A stretch of DNA of 64,000 bases from Hedera helix (GCA_947179155.2 OX359265.1:60924754-60988753), one strand, 5' to 3'; counted from the stretch's first letter, positions 35,313 through 47,782 are shown. The notes: a model not told the origin generated them from the sequence alone. A program made the numbers and translations.

Positions 35313-37562
35313 TGTCTGAAGTATTTATTAGATGTCTCACACGATTTTACAATGATTCACACACTAAACAATTGCTTTTATAATAACTAAAAAATCTTAG
35401 TTGCTATAACATGGGCTCAAGCTCAATACATTAATAAACTAAAGACTGGACCACTAATAAATTTTCAAGTTCAATTACACTCTTACGCTTGGCTTCCAGC
35501 CCACCCTGTCATAATGACCATTAATCAAATCCGCAGAAATATAAACCAATCCCAATATTCGATTAATTAAAGATGAAACTATACGTACGTCTGTCTTCTT
35601 GGATAGGATTGTTTAAGCTAGTATCTAGTACGTACTTGTTAACTTCAACATCCATCAATCATTCTTTTAGCTTTGTATGGGTTCGTCATTGATGTTTTCC
35701 CTTTTCCTTAAATATATATTGAAGTCGTCGGATCAAGTTCATATGTTAGCGTACGTGATTAATTTGGACAAATCAAGGCACATAAATACTAATCATAAAT
35801 TTAACTACAAATTTTTATTTTATCATTAAAAAATAGAATCTAACACATATTTTTATATCAGATCTTACTTTTTAATAGTGAGATAAGAGTTTATGACTGA
35901 ATTTGTGGTTTAAAGTTGTGGGTGTAAACTTATTCGACTAATTTTGAATTGTTGAAGTCAATGATATGACACTAATGATACATTTAAATTGAAGAAATGA
36001 AATACAACAAATATGTCATCATATCATATTATTCACCACCAACCAAGATATATGCACTTGAGATATTAATTTTTTTTTTATTTGATTTCTTCAATTCAAA
36101 CGTAACACAAAAAAAATAAGTCTTTTTGAACTAAAAGCATACATTTTCATATATTGAGAAGCCCAAACTTATCCCATAGTTTCTCGTAACTAGCATTGAA
36201 TTTTTTTAATTATTATTTTCGCATGTACATGACATTGTTCTCTCTCTTTCCCTCCCTCTTTCTTGCAAACATGCATGCTATTAGGGAACCAACTGAAATT
36301 TTGCCAAATGGCTACATTTTCATGTTTCACCCGTCACATTTTTTTTTGTATTTTTTAAAATCAATAACAGAAACTAGACTTGATTCGTTTGTTTAATTTG
36401 TTTTCAGTGTATGGCCGGTGTCTACTCAAAATTTGAAAACCAAATTTACATAACACTGAAAATAATGATACATACAGATATCCAATTATATATTATAACC
36501 AAGTAACGAACTTGGGAGATTTCTCTCATTTCTATATATATGCATGTTCTTCATAATTATAATATTAATACAAGGTTAGTGCAGTTGTAATTAATTTTGT
36601 TCTAAAGCTGGCCGGGAATGGTTGAAATGAAACAAAAAATGTTTGTTCAGTATGTATTACTACTAGTATAAATTAAATTTTATGGACGAAGAATAAGGCA
36701 TCGCGAGAGAGAGAAAGAGAAGAGTAAACAAAAGTACCGTATATATATATATATATATAGTATGTATGATATACTACTCTGTGTTTTACCGTACAAACAC
36801 AACGACGAACAGGAGATAGCTAGCTAGCGACTTTTATTTATATGTACACTATATATACTAGTAGTAAGTAATACTTTATATATATATAGAGAGAGAGAGA
36901 TGATGGTTCAAAAATATACCTTTTAAATAGTATATTTTGTTAAGTAGCATATATTTATCAAAATGTATGACGGGATTTTGAAAATTTTTTGATGGCATTT
37001 TTGTAAATAAAAAGAAAACAAATGGGATTACGGAATGTCACATTTCTTTTAATATTATTTTAAAAAAAAATATTCAAAATGATGTTGTTTTGATAAATAC
37101 ATGTTATTTTTAAAAATTATATTATTTAAAAGATATATTTTAAATCCGTCTTATATATACAGACATCTATATATTGTTAAAGACATATTCGATCGATTGA
37201 TCAAATAGAACTGTATGTATGTATGTATATATGTACGTATGTCTGATCAATGCTAGCTAGCTGTCAGACTTTGGACGGTCCAGATTTATTAGTCCGTCGT
37301 ATTAAATTCTTGGCTGAAGATAGAAAGAGAGAGATGTGGGTTGTTGGGTTTGTCTGTCTGTTACTCAGATTTGGGCCTTTTATTCTCTCTAGTCTCTAGT
37401 TTTGTTTTGTAGATTTGTAGGGCGAACTGAAGAAGTTGCAATGATGTGTAGCTAACATATATATCCATTCTTGTGTAAGATACAGAGCATATCTCACTTC
37501 AGATATATAGTCATATCTTCATTAATTGGAGGACTAGTTATTGCATGCTACTTCTCCCATTT
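35313..37562. other. Intergenic, no gene seen
   Basis: AT-rich DNA with microsatellites ((TA)n near 36741-36759, (GA)n near 36888-36900). Short ORFs lack any recognisable domain, and no known plant miRNA sequence was recognised by eye. Confidence 0.5.
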
Positions 37563-37571
37563 CATTTTTTA
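37563..37571 (+). repeat. Left 9-bp target-site duplication of the foldback/MULE-like element
   Basis: CATTTTTTA, identical to 40549-40557. Confidence 0.75.
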
Positions 37572-38029
37572 GGAGAATGTCAGTTATATCCCCTTCAAGT
37601 TATCTTTTACTTTTAAAATTATCTTTAAAATTTATTTTTTATCAATTTAATCCTTAAAGTGATATTTTTTCATTTTACCCGATTTTGACCAAAAATTGAC
37701 CCAACCCATTGATCTGATCCTCTTACCTGATTTATCAGAATGGGTGAATGATATTTTTGTTCCTCTAAGTTGCCACTTAGTTTCAAAATCATCATTTTTC
37801 TCAAATTTCAAATTTTTTATTTTTTATTTTTCAGATAATAATTAAAATTTCAAAAAAATAGTATATATTATATGAATTCATATTAAAAAAAAATAGTATA
37901 TATTATAAGAATTCATATAATATAATATATACTATTTTTTTAATTAAAGCTTAAATATAAAAAAATTAAAATAAAATAGAATTAGTGCATGCTTATAACT
38001 ACAAAATATATATTTTAAAATAAAAAATA

Positions 38030-38770
38030 TAAAGCCCCTGTTCTTTCTTTTCCTTCTTCACCAAAATTAAAATTTTAACATATATACTATACTAATTCAA
38101 AATTTTAAAAATAACTAAACTTTAAAAATTAATTATTATCTAAAAAATAAAAAATTTAAAATTATCTTTTTTTGGTGAAAATTACTAAAAAAATTTATTT
38201 AATATATACTATTTTTTGATTAATGTTTACATATAAAATAAATTTTTAAATACAACAGAATTAGTGTATACTTATAATTGCAAAATATATTTTTAAAATA
38301 AAAAAATATAAAGCCCCTGTTCTTTTATTTTCCTTTCTTCACAAAAATTAAAATTTTAATATAGTTACTATGCTAATTCAAAATTATAAAAATAACTAAA
38401 CTTTAAAAATTAATTATTATCTCAAAAATAAAAATAAAAAATTTGAAATTATATTTTATGGTGAGAAATGACTAAAAAAATTCATATAATATATACTAAT
38501 TTTTTTAATTAACACTTAAATATAAAACAAATTTTAAAATACAATATAATTAGTGTATATTTTTAACTGCAAAATATATTTTTAAAATAAAAGAATACAA
38601 AGCCCCTGTTCTTTTCTTTTCCTTCTTTACCAAAAAATAAAATTTTAACATATATACTATACTAATTCAATTTTTTTTAAAAATTTAAATTTTTTATTTT
38701 TTAAAATTTGAATTAGTATACTATATATGTTAAAATTTAAAGAAGGAAAAGAAAAGAACAGGGGATTTAT
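38030..38770. repeat. ~280-bp units in tandem and inverted order inside the foldback element
   Basis: AAAGCCCCTGTTCTT followed by TCCTTCTT(C/T)ACC and TTTTAACATATATACTATACT occurs near 38030, 38310 and 38600. It is repeated inverted near 38707-38768, giving a hairpin with arms of about 60-70 bp around a ~45-bp AT-rich loop. Confidence 0.8.
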
Positions 38771-39023
38771 ATATATTTTTTATTTTTATTTAAAAATATA
38801 TTTTGCGGTTATAAGTATACACTAATTCTGTTGTATTTAAAAATTCATTTTATATGTAAGCGTTAATTAAATTTTTTTACAGTATATATTATATTATATG
38901 AATTCGTATAATATGTACTAATTTTTTTTATATGAATTCATTAATATATACTAATTTTTTTGAAAGTAAGGGAAAAGGACAACTTTAAAAGTGTATGGTA
39001 ATTTAGAGACACAGAAGTGTCAT

Positions 39024-39026
39024 TTA
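39024..39026 (+). repeat. TTA target-site duplication of nested Harbinger-type element
   Basis: TTA is repeated at 40351-40353. Confidence 0.75.
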
Positions 39027-40350
39027 GGAGGGTGTATTCAATTAAAACTTTTAAAGACACTTTTTAAGTGATAAATTTTTGTAGAGTTCGTTGACTTTTA
39101 ATGACTTTAAAGACTTTTAAAATGACTTTTAAAGACACCATGAAATAAGTGACATATTTTTATAGACTTTTTACTAAAGATTTTGATAGACTTTTATATA
39201 CTTTTAATATATCTTATAGCTTACATTATTAAGCATTTTGTTGAAGAGGTCGGGCAATATGCTTTGAAGAAAACTATTGAAATGATGAACTGAATATATT
39301 GGTTTAGTCTGGAAGTATCCCAATCTTTACACTTTTGACATAATAGAGTATCACATAACTCAATGATCACAAATGGATAAAAAAATTAAAGGGATAACTG
39401 ATTTAGAGAAAATTACACACTGCCCTATAATGAAAAAAGTTTATAAACCACATAGAACTTTAAATTTTTCTATTGTTTTTTTACTGCTAGTACCTAAATA
39501 TTGTAATTACAATTTTAACTCAACAACATAAAATGACATTCGTAATCAAATGAAATGAGGGGTTATTCATGAAAATTCTCCATAGAAACAGTTTCTAAAA
39601 TACGAACAATTCTATTAGACAGTTTACTTAGTATATCATTATTTTTCAAAAGTTTTATAGAAGGCATTTTCAAATCACCAGTATAAATGACACCCAAAAT
39701 ATATTAAAATCAACACTAACATGTAAACTTATACAGCTGATGAGGATGAACTATGTTATATTTTTATTCCCTAAATGCTAAGTTTTTGTAATTATTTTGT
39801 ATTTAAATGTATTAATATTTATTTTAATTTGATTTTGATATATTTTGTGAGTTTTCAATTAATTTATATTATTTATATTAGTTTATGTTATTTTATACTA
39901 TTTTTATTTGTTAGCTTTTAAGTATTTTTATTATTTTAGAAAAATTATTTATTATTATGTGTTTTTATTAATTTTATTTGTATTTATTTTATATTATTTT
40001 CATTTTCTCCCTTTCTCAAATATTTGAAAGTTTTTGGCAAATATTTGAAAGTCTTTGGGCATGAGGCCAGATTTTGGAAGACTTTGAATATGAATAAATC
40101 TTGTTTTAAAGTCTATCAAACTCCACCATTTGATAGAAATCTTTAAAATCTATAACTTTTTGAATACCGAAATACTTTTATAGACTTTGTAAAAGTCTTA
40201 ATTCAATACTACATAACTTTTAAAGATATTAGAAAAGTTGTAATTGAATACCACTAAACTTTTATAAACTCTTTAAATGTCTTAATTGAATATAACTAAA
40301 CTTTTAAAATCTTTACAAGTCCTTACAAATCCTAATTGAATACACCCTCC
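39027..40350. mobile_element. PIF/Harbinger-type non-autonomous element nested in the foldback element
   Basis: Eighteen bases at each end are perfect inverted copies (GGAGGGTGTATTCAATTA), and both sides carry TTA, the trinucleotide duplication of the PIF/Harbinger superfamily. The interior (1,324 bp) is AT-rich with repeated TTTTAAAGACTTT words near both ends and no transposase frame. Removing it rejoins the outer element's right arm, which confirms the insertion. Confidence 0.85.
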
Positions 40351-40744
40351 TTAGAGATTCTGAAAAATCGGGTAAAAGGATCAGTTCATGGATTTGGTCA
40401 ATTTTTGGTCGAATTTTAATAAAATCAGGTAAAAGAAATGAAAACAACAAAATATATCACTTTAAAAATTAAATTGATGAAAAATAAAGTTTAAGAACGA
40501 ATTTGAAAATAAATGATAACTTAAAAGGGACATAATTGATATTCACCCCATTTTTTATTGTACTCCAAGTTGAGATATGTCTTATACACAACCAAACTCA
40601 TTTGGTGCCAAGTACCGTAGAATTAATTGATGTTGCGCTGCTGATAGATAGAATAATTAAATTAATTTCTTCTAAAATTGCATGTGTTATTTAACTAATG
40701 ATAAAATATTACATAAACAAGTGAAAGAATTGAAGAGACATACC

Positions 40745-40760
40745 AAAATAGAATTAGGAA
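40745..40760 (+). repeat. Left 16-bp direct repeat flanking the SINE
   Basis: AAAATAGAATTAGGAA, perfectly repeated at 40878-40893. Confidence 0.9.
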
Positions 40761-40877
40761 TTAATTTAATCGAGTGGCCTTTGGCTCAGTAGTACGACTA
40801 ACTCATGTGAAAGTATGAGATTGAGGGTTCGATTATTGGTGACAGCAAGGAAGGGTGTGTATGTAAAAGTAATAAAA
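40761..40877 (+). mobile_element. tRNA-derived SINE, about 117 bp
   Basis: An A-box-like TGGCTCAGTAG (40782-40792) and a B-box-like GGGTTCGATTATTGG (40825-40839) are spaced as in a tRNA-type RNA polymerase III promoter. The body ends in an A-rich tail. Perfect 16-bp direct repeats flank it, as expected for LINE-assisted retrotransposition. The body is not a functional tRNA: no paired acceptor or anticodon stem can be drawn. Confidence 0.8.
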
Positions 40878-41363
40878 AAAATAGAATTAGGAAGTACGTA
40901 TGTAGAAACATACGAAAATATATATAAGTAGTTATTAAAATATTTGTATCATTCATACTGGATGCTATTTATTTTGGATATGATCATATATATAATTAAT
41001 TAATTTGGCAAATTAATGTTTGAGTTGAGATGGATGGATGGATAACATCAACTGCGTGCTTAAATTAAGTGATACTACGACTTAAGATACATAAAAAAGT
41101 TGTCTTGTTTGGTGTAGGTTGATGAGATCGATGAGTTAATTAGTGAAGGAACAAGTAAGCAAAAACTTGTACAACGCATGCAAAATTAAGATGATCCTGG
41201 CCTAAATGGGAATTACTGTAATACATATTAGTCCAGAAGGAGAGAGAGAGAAATTAAGGAGGATGAAATGCAGATTGGGTGGAATTCTGAAGCACGTGTG
41301 AGATGGTCCCCTGCCCCTCCTAAACTCCTTGAGGAATCACGAGAGTGACAGAGAGAGTAGGTA

Positions 41364-41408
<45 letters not shown>
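41364..41408. repeat. (TA)n microsatellite
   Basis: About 22 TA units; they create the apparent poly-Ile/Tyr reading frame on the minus strand. Confidence 0.95.
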
Positions 41409-41410
<2 letters not shown>

Positions 41411-42654
41411 AGGAGGATAATACATATAATAAGTGTTTTTTGAAAGGATAATTCTATCCACACAAACGTCAAATACAAAGTTTTATATAAATTTTATTTT
41501 AATTATTAAAAAGTAAAATTTAACATAAATTTTCACGTTAGAATTCACTTTTTAATAACTGAGATAGAATTTGTGTAAAAATTTATATTTGATGTTTGTA
41601 TTTATAAACTTATTCTTTTTGAAAATCATAATCATCCCTTGCAGAGCCAGATCTTGACACATAATTCACACTTGTCTCCCTTACTCTCCATCCCACCCTA
41701 CACGCCTCTCTCCCTCTCTCTCCATCAAAATTAATATTAAATTGGTTTCGATTCGTAGAAATCCACCTTCACCCGGACCCAAGCCAGCTGCTTTAAACGA
41801 TAAATCCGTTCAACCATACGAATAATTTTCCCGTACGGAAAGCATAGATCAGCTATACCTTCACCCCATCCCTCATATCATACCTATGGATGTGCATGAG
41901 ATTTTCTGTAATTAAAATCTTCTGTTTTGAGGCCTATGAAGATTGTTTAAGGGTTTATGGCGATGATATGTCCCGTCGCCGTAGCCTTACAAAAAAATAA
42001 GGTTATGGTTATAGTATATACCATTGTCATAGACCTAAAAAATTATATTTATAGATCTTGACACAGAAAAATAAATAATTTAATTATAGAAGATCTCACC
42101 CCATGATTGGAACGAGAAAGGAGGGACCACTAAATAAGTAGGAGTACACACTTTTAGGAGGATCGGTCCTAGCGACCAGTCCAATTTTTTTTTTTTTGTT
42201 ACTCTTAAAATATTTGTAATATTTTTTCTAAAATTTTTTTATTATAGAATTTAATGATTTTAATGTGATTAATTTATCCTTTTTTTTTTGCTCTAAATCA
42301 ACTGAAGATGGCCACCCATATTTGGACATTATTAGTAGAGGTATAAACGGATATAAACGAATCCAAATATAGTAGTATCCGTATCCGAAAAATCAATTTG
42401 CTATTTATATTTGTATACGATATTCAGCGAATTTTAAAAATGTTATCCATATCCGGTATTCGAAATAATATTCGAATACGGATAATATTCGTTTCTGTTT
42501 ATTTTATTCGAATAAATAGATTATTCGAATATTCGGGTATTCAGATTTGTTTATCAGTCACTTAATATAAAATTCTTTCAAATTATTTACAAAAAATAAA
42601 GAAAAAAATTGAATAATTACTCATAATCAATCACAATTTAAAGTTTAAACCATA

Positions 42655-43570
42655 CATATTAATAAATGAATGTTAATTTATTTATTTTTAATAAATACAA
42701 TAATCAGTACTCTAAATTATAATTCAAATAAGTTTTCATTATTTTTGAAATCTTAAATTCAAAATGAATGATCTACTTATTAATGTTTAGATATCCATTA
42801 ATAAGTATATGTCCATTTTATGTGTTAATTTAGAGTAATACTACTGTGTATGATTATTTATAATATATAATTATAATAACATTTAAATGATATTTATAAC
42901 ATTTATAATACTTGTTAAATGATACATTTTAGATATATTATAACACTATTTATTTATTTTTAATAAATATAATAATCAATGCTTTAAATTAAAATTTAAA
43001 TATGTTTTCATTATTTTTGAAATTCTAAATTCAAAATGAATGCTCTACTTATTAATGTTTAGAAATCTATTAATAAGTATATGTTCATTTTATGTGTTAA
43101 TTTATAGTAATATTGTAGTGTGTATGAATATTTATAATCTATAATTATAACATTTAAATGATATTTATAACACTTGTTAAATAATACATTTTAGATATAT
43201 TGTAACGCTATATTTAACTAGAATAAGGGAAAAAAATAATGAGTTTTTAAAGTATAGTTCATTAATAAATGAATGTTAATTTATTTAGTTTTAATAAATA
43301 CAATAATCAATACTCTAAATTACAATTCATATAAATTTTTATTATTTTTAAAATCCTAAATTTTAAAATGAATGCTCTACTTATTAAAGTTTAGATATCC
43401 ATTAATAAGTTAATATTGTCCATTTTATGTGTTTGGAGTAATATTGTAGTGTGTATGAATATTTATAATCTATAATTATAATATTTAAATGATATTTATA
43501 ATACTTGTTAAATGATTCAAAAGTTATATTGTAACACTTCTTAAATGATATTTATAATATTTATAACACT
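42655..43570 (+). repeat. Three ~300-bp tandem repeats
   Basis: Units starting near 42659, 42950 and 43262 share TTAATAAATACAATAATCA, TGAATGCTCTACTTATTAA and ATGTCCATTTTATGTGTTAAT-type sequence in the same order. Confidence 0.8.
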
Positions 43571-43921
43571 TATTAAATGATACATTTTAGATATTTTAAC
43601 TTTATAATAGTAAAAATTTATTAACTATACTTAAATCAATTTATTGCAGTTTATTAATATTATAATAAAAGTATTTTTTTCTACTTTTTAGAAGTAAAAT
43701 GACATATTTTAAAAATAATTTTCTTATGATAGTGAAAACTAATTATTATATAGGGAAGACCACTTAAAAAATTTATTTTGCTTTTATATATATATATATA
43801 AGTTATTCGGATATGAATTTCGGATACGAATCCGAATTCAAATATCGGATTCTGGATATCTGTCAAATATATTTACGGTCGGATGTTAAACGAATACGAA
43901 TACGTCTATGCTAGTTCCCAA

Positions 43922-45360
43922 TGATACGATAGAAATCTAGAAGGGGGGGGGGGGGGGGTTGAATAGATTCTTTTAAAAATTTCTTCTACTTAAAGAGATC
44001 TTACTTAATTAATTATTAATCAAAAAGTTTAACATGGCGGAATACGATTTAGTTACCATTTTCTTGATATGTTAGAGTAATATTTCAACAAGCAATTATA
44101 TAGCAGATATAGCAAAATGAAAGACACAATAAGAAAGACTCTGGGTTTTAAGTGGTTCAGAGCTCACAAGACTCCTACTCCACTGTTCTGCTTTTTCAGC
44201 AGCAAATCCACTAAGGATACTTTTATAATATCAGAATCACTAAGATTCCTTTAAGACCCGCAGTCTTGGAACTTTAGTTCACAAAGAACTCTACAAGTCT
44301 AACAGACTTGGATACACTAGTTCACAAAGAACTCTCCTGGAGTGATGTATATTTGAATGTGCTACTAAGTTGCTATAAGCTTAAGTTTTCGAAGGACTTA
44401 GTAGCAATGCAAGCGTTCTTATCAGTTTGATCTTTTTCACTTCTTGCGTATACTTTTCTTTGTTCAGAGAGTTAGTTTTCTCTTTTGCCGATCTTAGTAT
44501 TTAAGAAGTTAGGGCTTCAGTTTTCTTCCCGTTGGACCATCTGCTTGAGCTTGTGTTTCTTTCCATTACCTCACAGAGGAGAGTTGCTGTATATTATATT
44601 AATATTGCTCATTAAAGCTCTGATGAGATTTTATTTGATCTGACCTGTTAGTCCATGGAAGGTTGTTTTCTTTTTCCTTTGGGACAAATATGTCAGTTGT
44701 AGGTTCCTACAAACTTTCATAGAGTCGTTTGGTCATTCCATACTATAGGACTAATAGGACACAGTCCTTTGACTTTTCTGCCTTGAAAGTCTTTTTTTTG
44801 TTCCATAATGTGCTTGGGTCAGTCCCCCTGACTTTTCTGACTTTGATCGATTTGCAGAAGTTTCCTTTTTGGTTACATCAATGTAGATTGAATTCTTGAA
44901 TAAAATAGCTCTTGATCTGAGAGTCGTGATGTCTCTTGTCTTTTTGCTCAACGACCTTCCATGATCAACTCTACGAATATCCTTGCTGTAGATTGATCTG
45001 TAAAGGATCATCTCTTACTGTCATCGTAGAGTCTACTCAACTGTTAGACTGTTGATCGTAGAGTTCGATTTAAGGTTTCTCATTTAGAACATAGTATGTT
45101 TGGTCGTAGAGTCTTCTTGACCAAAATCGTAGAATCCGTTCTACGATTGGTTGTCTTGATCGTAGAGTCTGTTCAAATCGTAGAGTCTCCTTGACTTAAA
45201 TCGTAGAGTCCATTCTACGATTTTTATTACACCAACAGATCAACCTAACAGTTTTGATCTATCTAAGTCTTAGTACAACAGAAAAGACTTTTATACATTT
45301 ATATCAAGAGATCAACCTAACAATTTTGATCTTATCTAATACAGTCCTTGTACATTATTT
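43922..45360. mobile_element. Unclassified repeat, possibly LTR-derived, with poly-G and GATCGTAGAGTC motifs
   Basis: Begins near TGATACGATAGAAATCTAGA followed by 16 G (43943-43958) and GTTGAATAG, a start seen in plant LTR elements. It continues with AGTTCACAAAGAACTCT repeated twice (44276 and 44319 areas) and ends in a zone (45020-45235) with at least six ATCGTAGAGTC-type words in both orientations. Base composition is less AT-rich than its surroundings. No protein domain is seen and no flanking duplication was found. Confidence 0.4.
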
Positions 45361-45520
45361 TTTATCATCAAATTTAACCATTCAATGTTCAACAGTCTAT
45401 TTGCGAATACTTTTTAAAAAAATACGAATATATCTATTTTTTTTAAATATAAATAATATATATATATTTTAATATAAATATAGACAAATACGAATTTTTT
45501 AATTACTATTTTCAACCCTA

Positions 45521-47434
45521 ATCGTTAGTATTAGATTACACACCATCTATTTTGACGTGGCGCTCTCCCCCATTAGCCATTCACATTTACACTTTTCATG
45601 CCTATCAAGGCCGCGCACCCTTTTGCTATTCCTAATCCTGTTGGAGAGAGAGATAGACATCAAAGGAGTTGTGTGCAGGATATAATTTGTTGCGATTATA
45701 AATTATAATTATATTATATTGAGGGATTAATATTATAAAAATAATTATAATAAAGGTTAATTAAATCATTGATTATTAATAATTTTAGTTAATATTTAAT
45801 AGTTATAGTTTTTTTTTTCAATTAATATTCTTTTCATAAAATGAAAAAAAGTAAACAAACAAACAAATAATAAATGGAGTTTAAAAATTTAAACAATTAC
45901 TATTATTCACTATTAATATTACTACTAATGCATTTATTAGAACTTAGAAACAATATTATGCTATAAAAAAGAGTTATGAATACTCTTAATAAATTTGTTA
46001 AACATGTATGATATGAAAAAGTAGAAAAAAAATTATATAAACAACTAAAAAACTAACAACATGTAAATAATTAATTCCTTCATGAATGAACTTTTTATTA
46101 TTAAGTTAATAATCATATACTAAAATTTTATCATACATATGCGTGTGTCCATGTGGCTATATATATATATATATATATATGTAATATTGCTTCAGTTCGA
46201 TCTGTTAGTTTGGTGCGATTTTTTGCTAAGAATCATTGTTAATATAACTAAATGTGCGGTTCTATTTTTTCAATTTCAATTTCTTGAATTTTTCATTGAT
46301 TACGGTTTTTTTGCAATTTTTTTCTGATTTTTTTCTTCTCACCACTAGTGCTTCTATTTAATTTGTGGATCACGAGATTTGGATTTATGTTTTTTTCTCA
46401 TTCTTCATCTCAACTTCATGAGTCCTAAACAAAAAGTCTATAACTTGACCACAAATTTGGTAGTATCAAAGTCAAGACTGAGATTTTGTTGGTTAATTCA
46501 CTTAGGTTTTAAAACTTGATGCATTAACTCCTTATCATATGAAGTATATGTTTTAATCATATAACTTGACAAATAAAACTCATCTAATTTAAAAAGTGAC
46601 CTTAAAGTAATTAACGATCAAATACAATTAATAATCTAGGACGATATATACCTCAATGCAAAGAAGCTTAGGGCCTGTTTGACAAACTAAATATAACAAC
46701 AACAACAAAAAACAAAGCCTTTAGCCACCGTAAATTTCATTAATTTTTAATACGACAATTTGGCCATGAAATATTGAATATGTATGTAGCGCGGACACAC
46801 ACACACACACACACGTATATATATATATATGTCTATTCATACTATATTCTATTTGTTTACTTAATTAATTTGTAGAGAACTTACAATGATAAATGTTCAA
46901 ATATTCTTTTTTTTCCCCCCCCCCCCCCCCCCTCTCTCGTTTATATGATAATTTTAATATTCACTCATTAAATGCAAACAACTAAATACTAAAATTCAAT
47001 AAAGTTTCAGCTTTAACTAATTAACTATAATTGATTCACCTCATAAGTTTTCATAACTTAATTTGAATTTTATAAAACATGCCTGCCTGCCTTAATGTAA
47101 GTAATTAATGGTGTTAACGTTGAGGACTAAATATCTTATAATCAACACACGGAGATAATTAATGGTCACTAAACTCTAGTTAGTTAGTTATAATCAAATA
47201 CTAGAAGCCTTATGAGTGACTGTACGTGTATTTTAATTTAATACTAGAATAACGGGATTAAATTTCGTCATGCATTAAGATAGGATCGGAGAAAACATGC
47301 ATTATATATTATTAGAGAGAGAGCTCAGCAATTTGTGGAAATTGAACAAAAGTACGTACGTAATTTTTTATGTGTTAAAGTCGAGACGACAAAAGATAAA
47401 CAATGTACTAGTCAAATTCTTCCTCTTAATTCTT
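45521..47434. other. Intergenic, no gene seen
   Basis: AT-rich. Contains (TA)n at about 46158-46181, (AC)n near 46797-46814 and a run of 18 C (46915-46932). No coding frame has recognisable content. Confidence 0.55.
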
Positions 47435-47437
47435 TTA

Positions 47438-47782
47438 GGCTATGTTTGTTTACAAAATGCATACTTGAGATTGAACTATTTGTATTAATTTAAAGTTATT
47501 TACGACTTTTTTATCCCATGATAAGGGATTAATAGTCCTTTAAATAGTCCTTGGACTATTTTTTATCATTCTTAAGACTATTTATGAGGGATTATATAAT
47601 CCCATAATGAATTTGGGATTAATAGTCCCTCTCATTTTAAGTTATTAAATGACTTTATGAGACTAATATTTCAAAATGAAGGGATTAATAATCCCTCATC
47701 ATGGGATAAAAAAGTCGGAAATAACTTTAAATTAATACAAATAGTCCTATCCTAAGTATATATTTTGTAAACAAACATAGCC
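47438..47782. mobile_element. Tourist-like MITE (PIF/Harbinger), 345 bp
   Basis: The ends are inverted copies of GGCTATGTTTGTTTACAAAA (27 of the first 29 bases agree), flanked by TTA on both sides (47435-47437 and 47783-47785). The whole unit is nearly palindromic, with AGGGATTAATAGTCC words on both strands. It is a classic foldback MITE without coding capacity. Confidence 0.85.

Larger units (their letters stand above)
37572..40548. mobile_element. Foldback / MULE-like element with very long inverted arms
   Basis: The left end GGAGAATGTCAGTTATATCC and the inverted right end GGGTGAATATCAATTATGTCC are related. The match continues over more than 250 bp (for example ATCAATTTAATCCTTAAAGTGATAT, ATTGACC, GATCCTxTTACC) and further to a centre near 38685. 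Nine-bp direct repeats CATTTTTTA flank it, as for Mutator-like elements. The left arm holds about three diverged ~280-bp tandem units, each with AAAGCCCCTGTTCTTT; the right arm has one inverted copy. The right arm is split by a nested Harbinger-type element. No transposase is seen. Confidence 0.75.
42336..45520. mobile_element. Possible hAT-like composite element (low confidence)
   Basis: The left end TAGAGGTATAAACGG and the inverted right end TAGGGTTGAAAATAG are loosely related, and the flanks ATTATTAG / ATCGTTAG match in 6 of 8 positions. Words such as CGGATACGAATCCGAATTC and TATTCGAATACGGATA occur just inside the left end and near 43800-43910. A different repeat with a poly-G tract (from about 43922) appears to interrupt the right part. 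Borders are tentative. Confidence 0.35.

Noticed and set aside
40771..40850. Functional tRNA gene
   Set aside because: A and B boxes are present but acceptor and anticodon stems do not pair, and 16-bp direct repeats with an A tail identify a SINE.
41270..41360. miRNA precursor near the GAAGCACGTGTG / CCCCTGCCCCTCC segment
   Set aside because: I could not pair a long hairpin nor match a known plant miRNA; left as plain intergenic DNA.
41228..41461. Minus-strand ORF with a long Tyr-Ile run
   Set aside because: It is a translation of the (TA)n microsatellite; no conserved flanking protein sequence. The same applies to similar frames at 7306-7622, 53816-54115, 58094-58480 and 62852-63073.
45020..45235. 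CRISPR-like array of ATCGTAGAGTC repeats
   Set aside because: Repeats are short, in both orientations and irregularly spaced, in a plant nuclear context with no cas genes.
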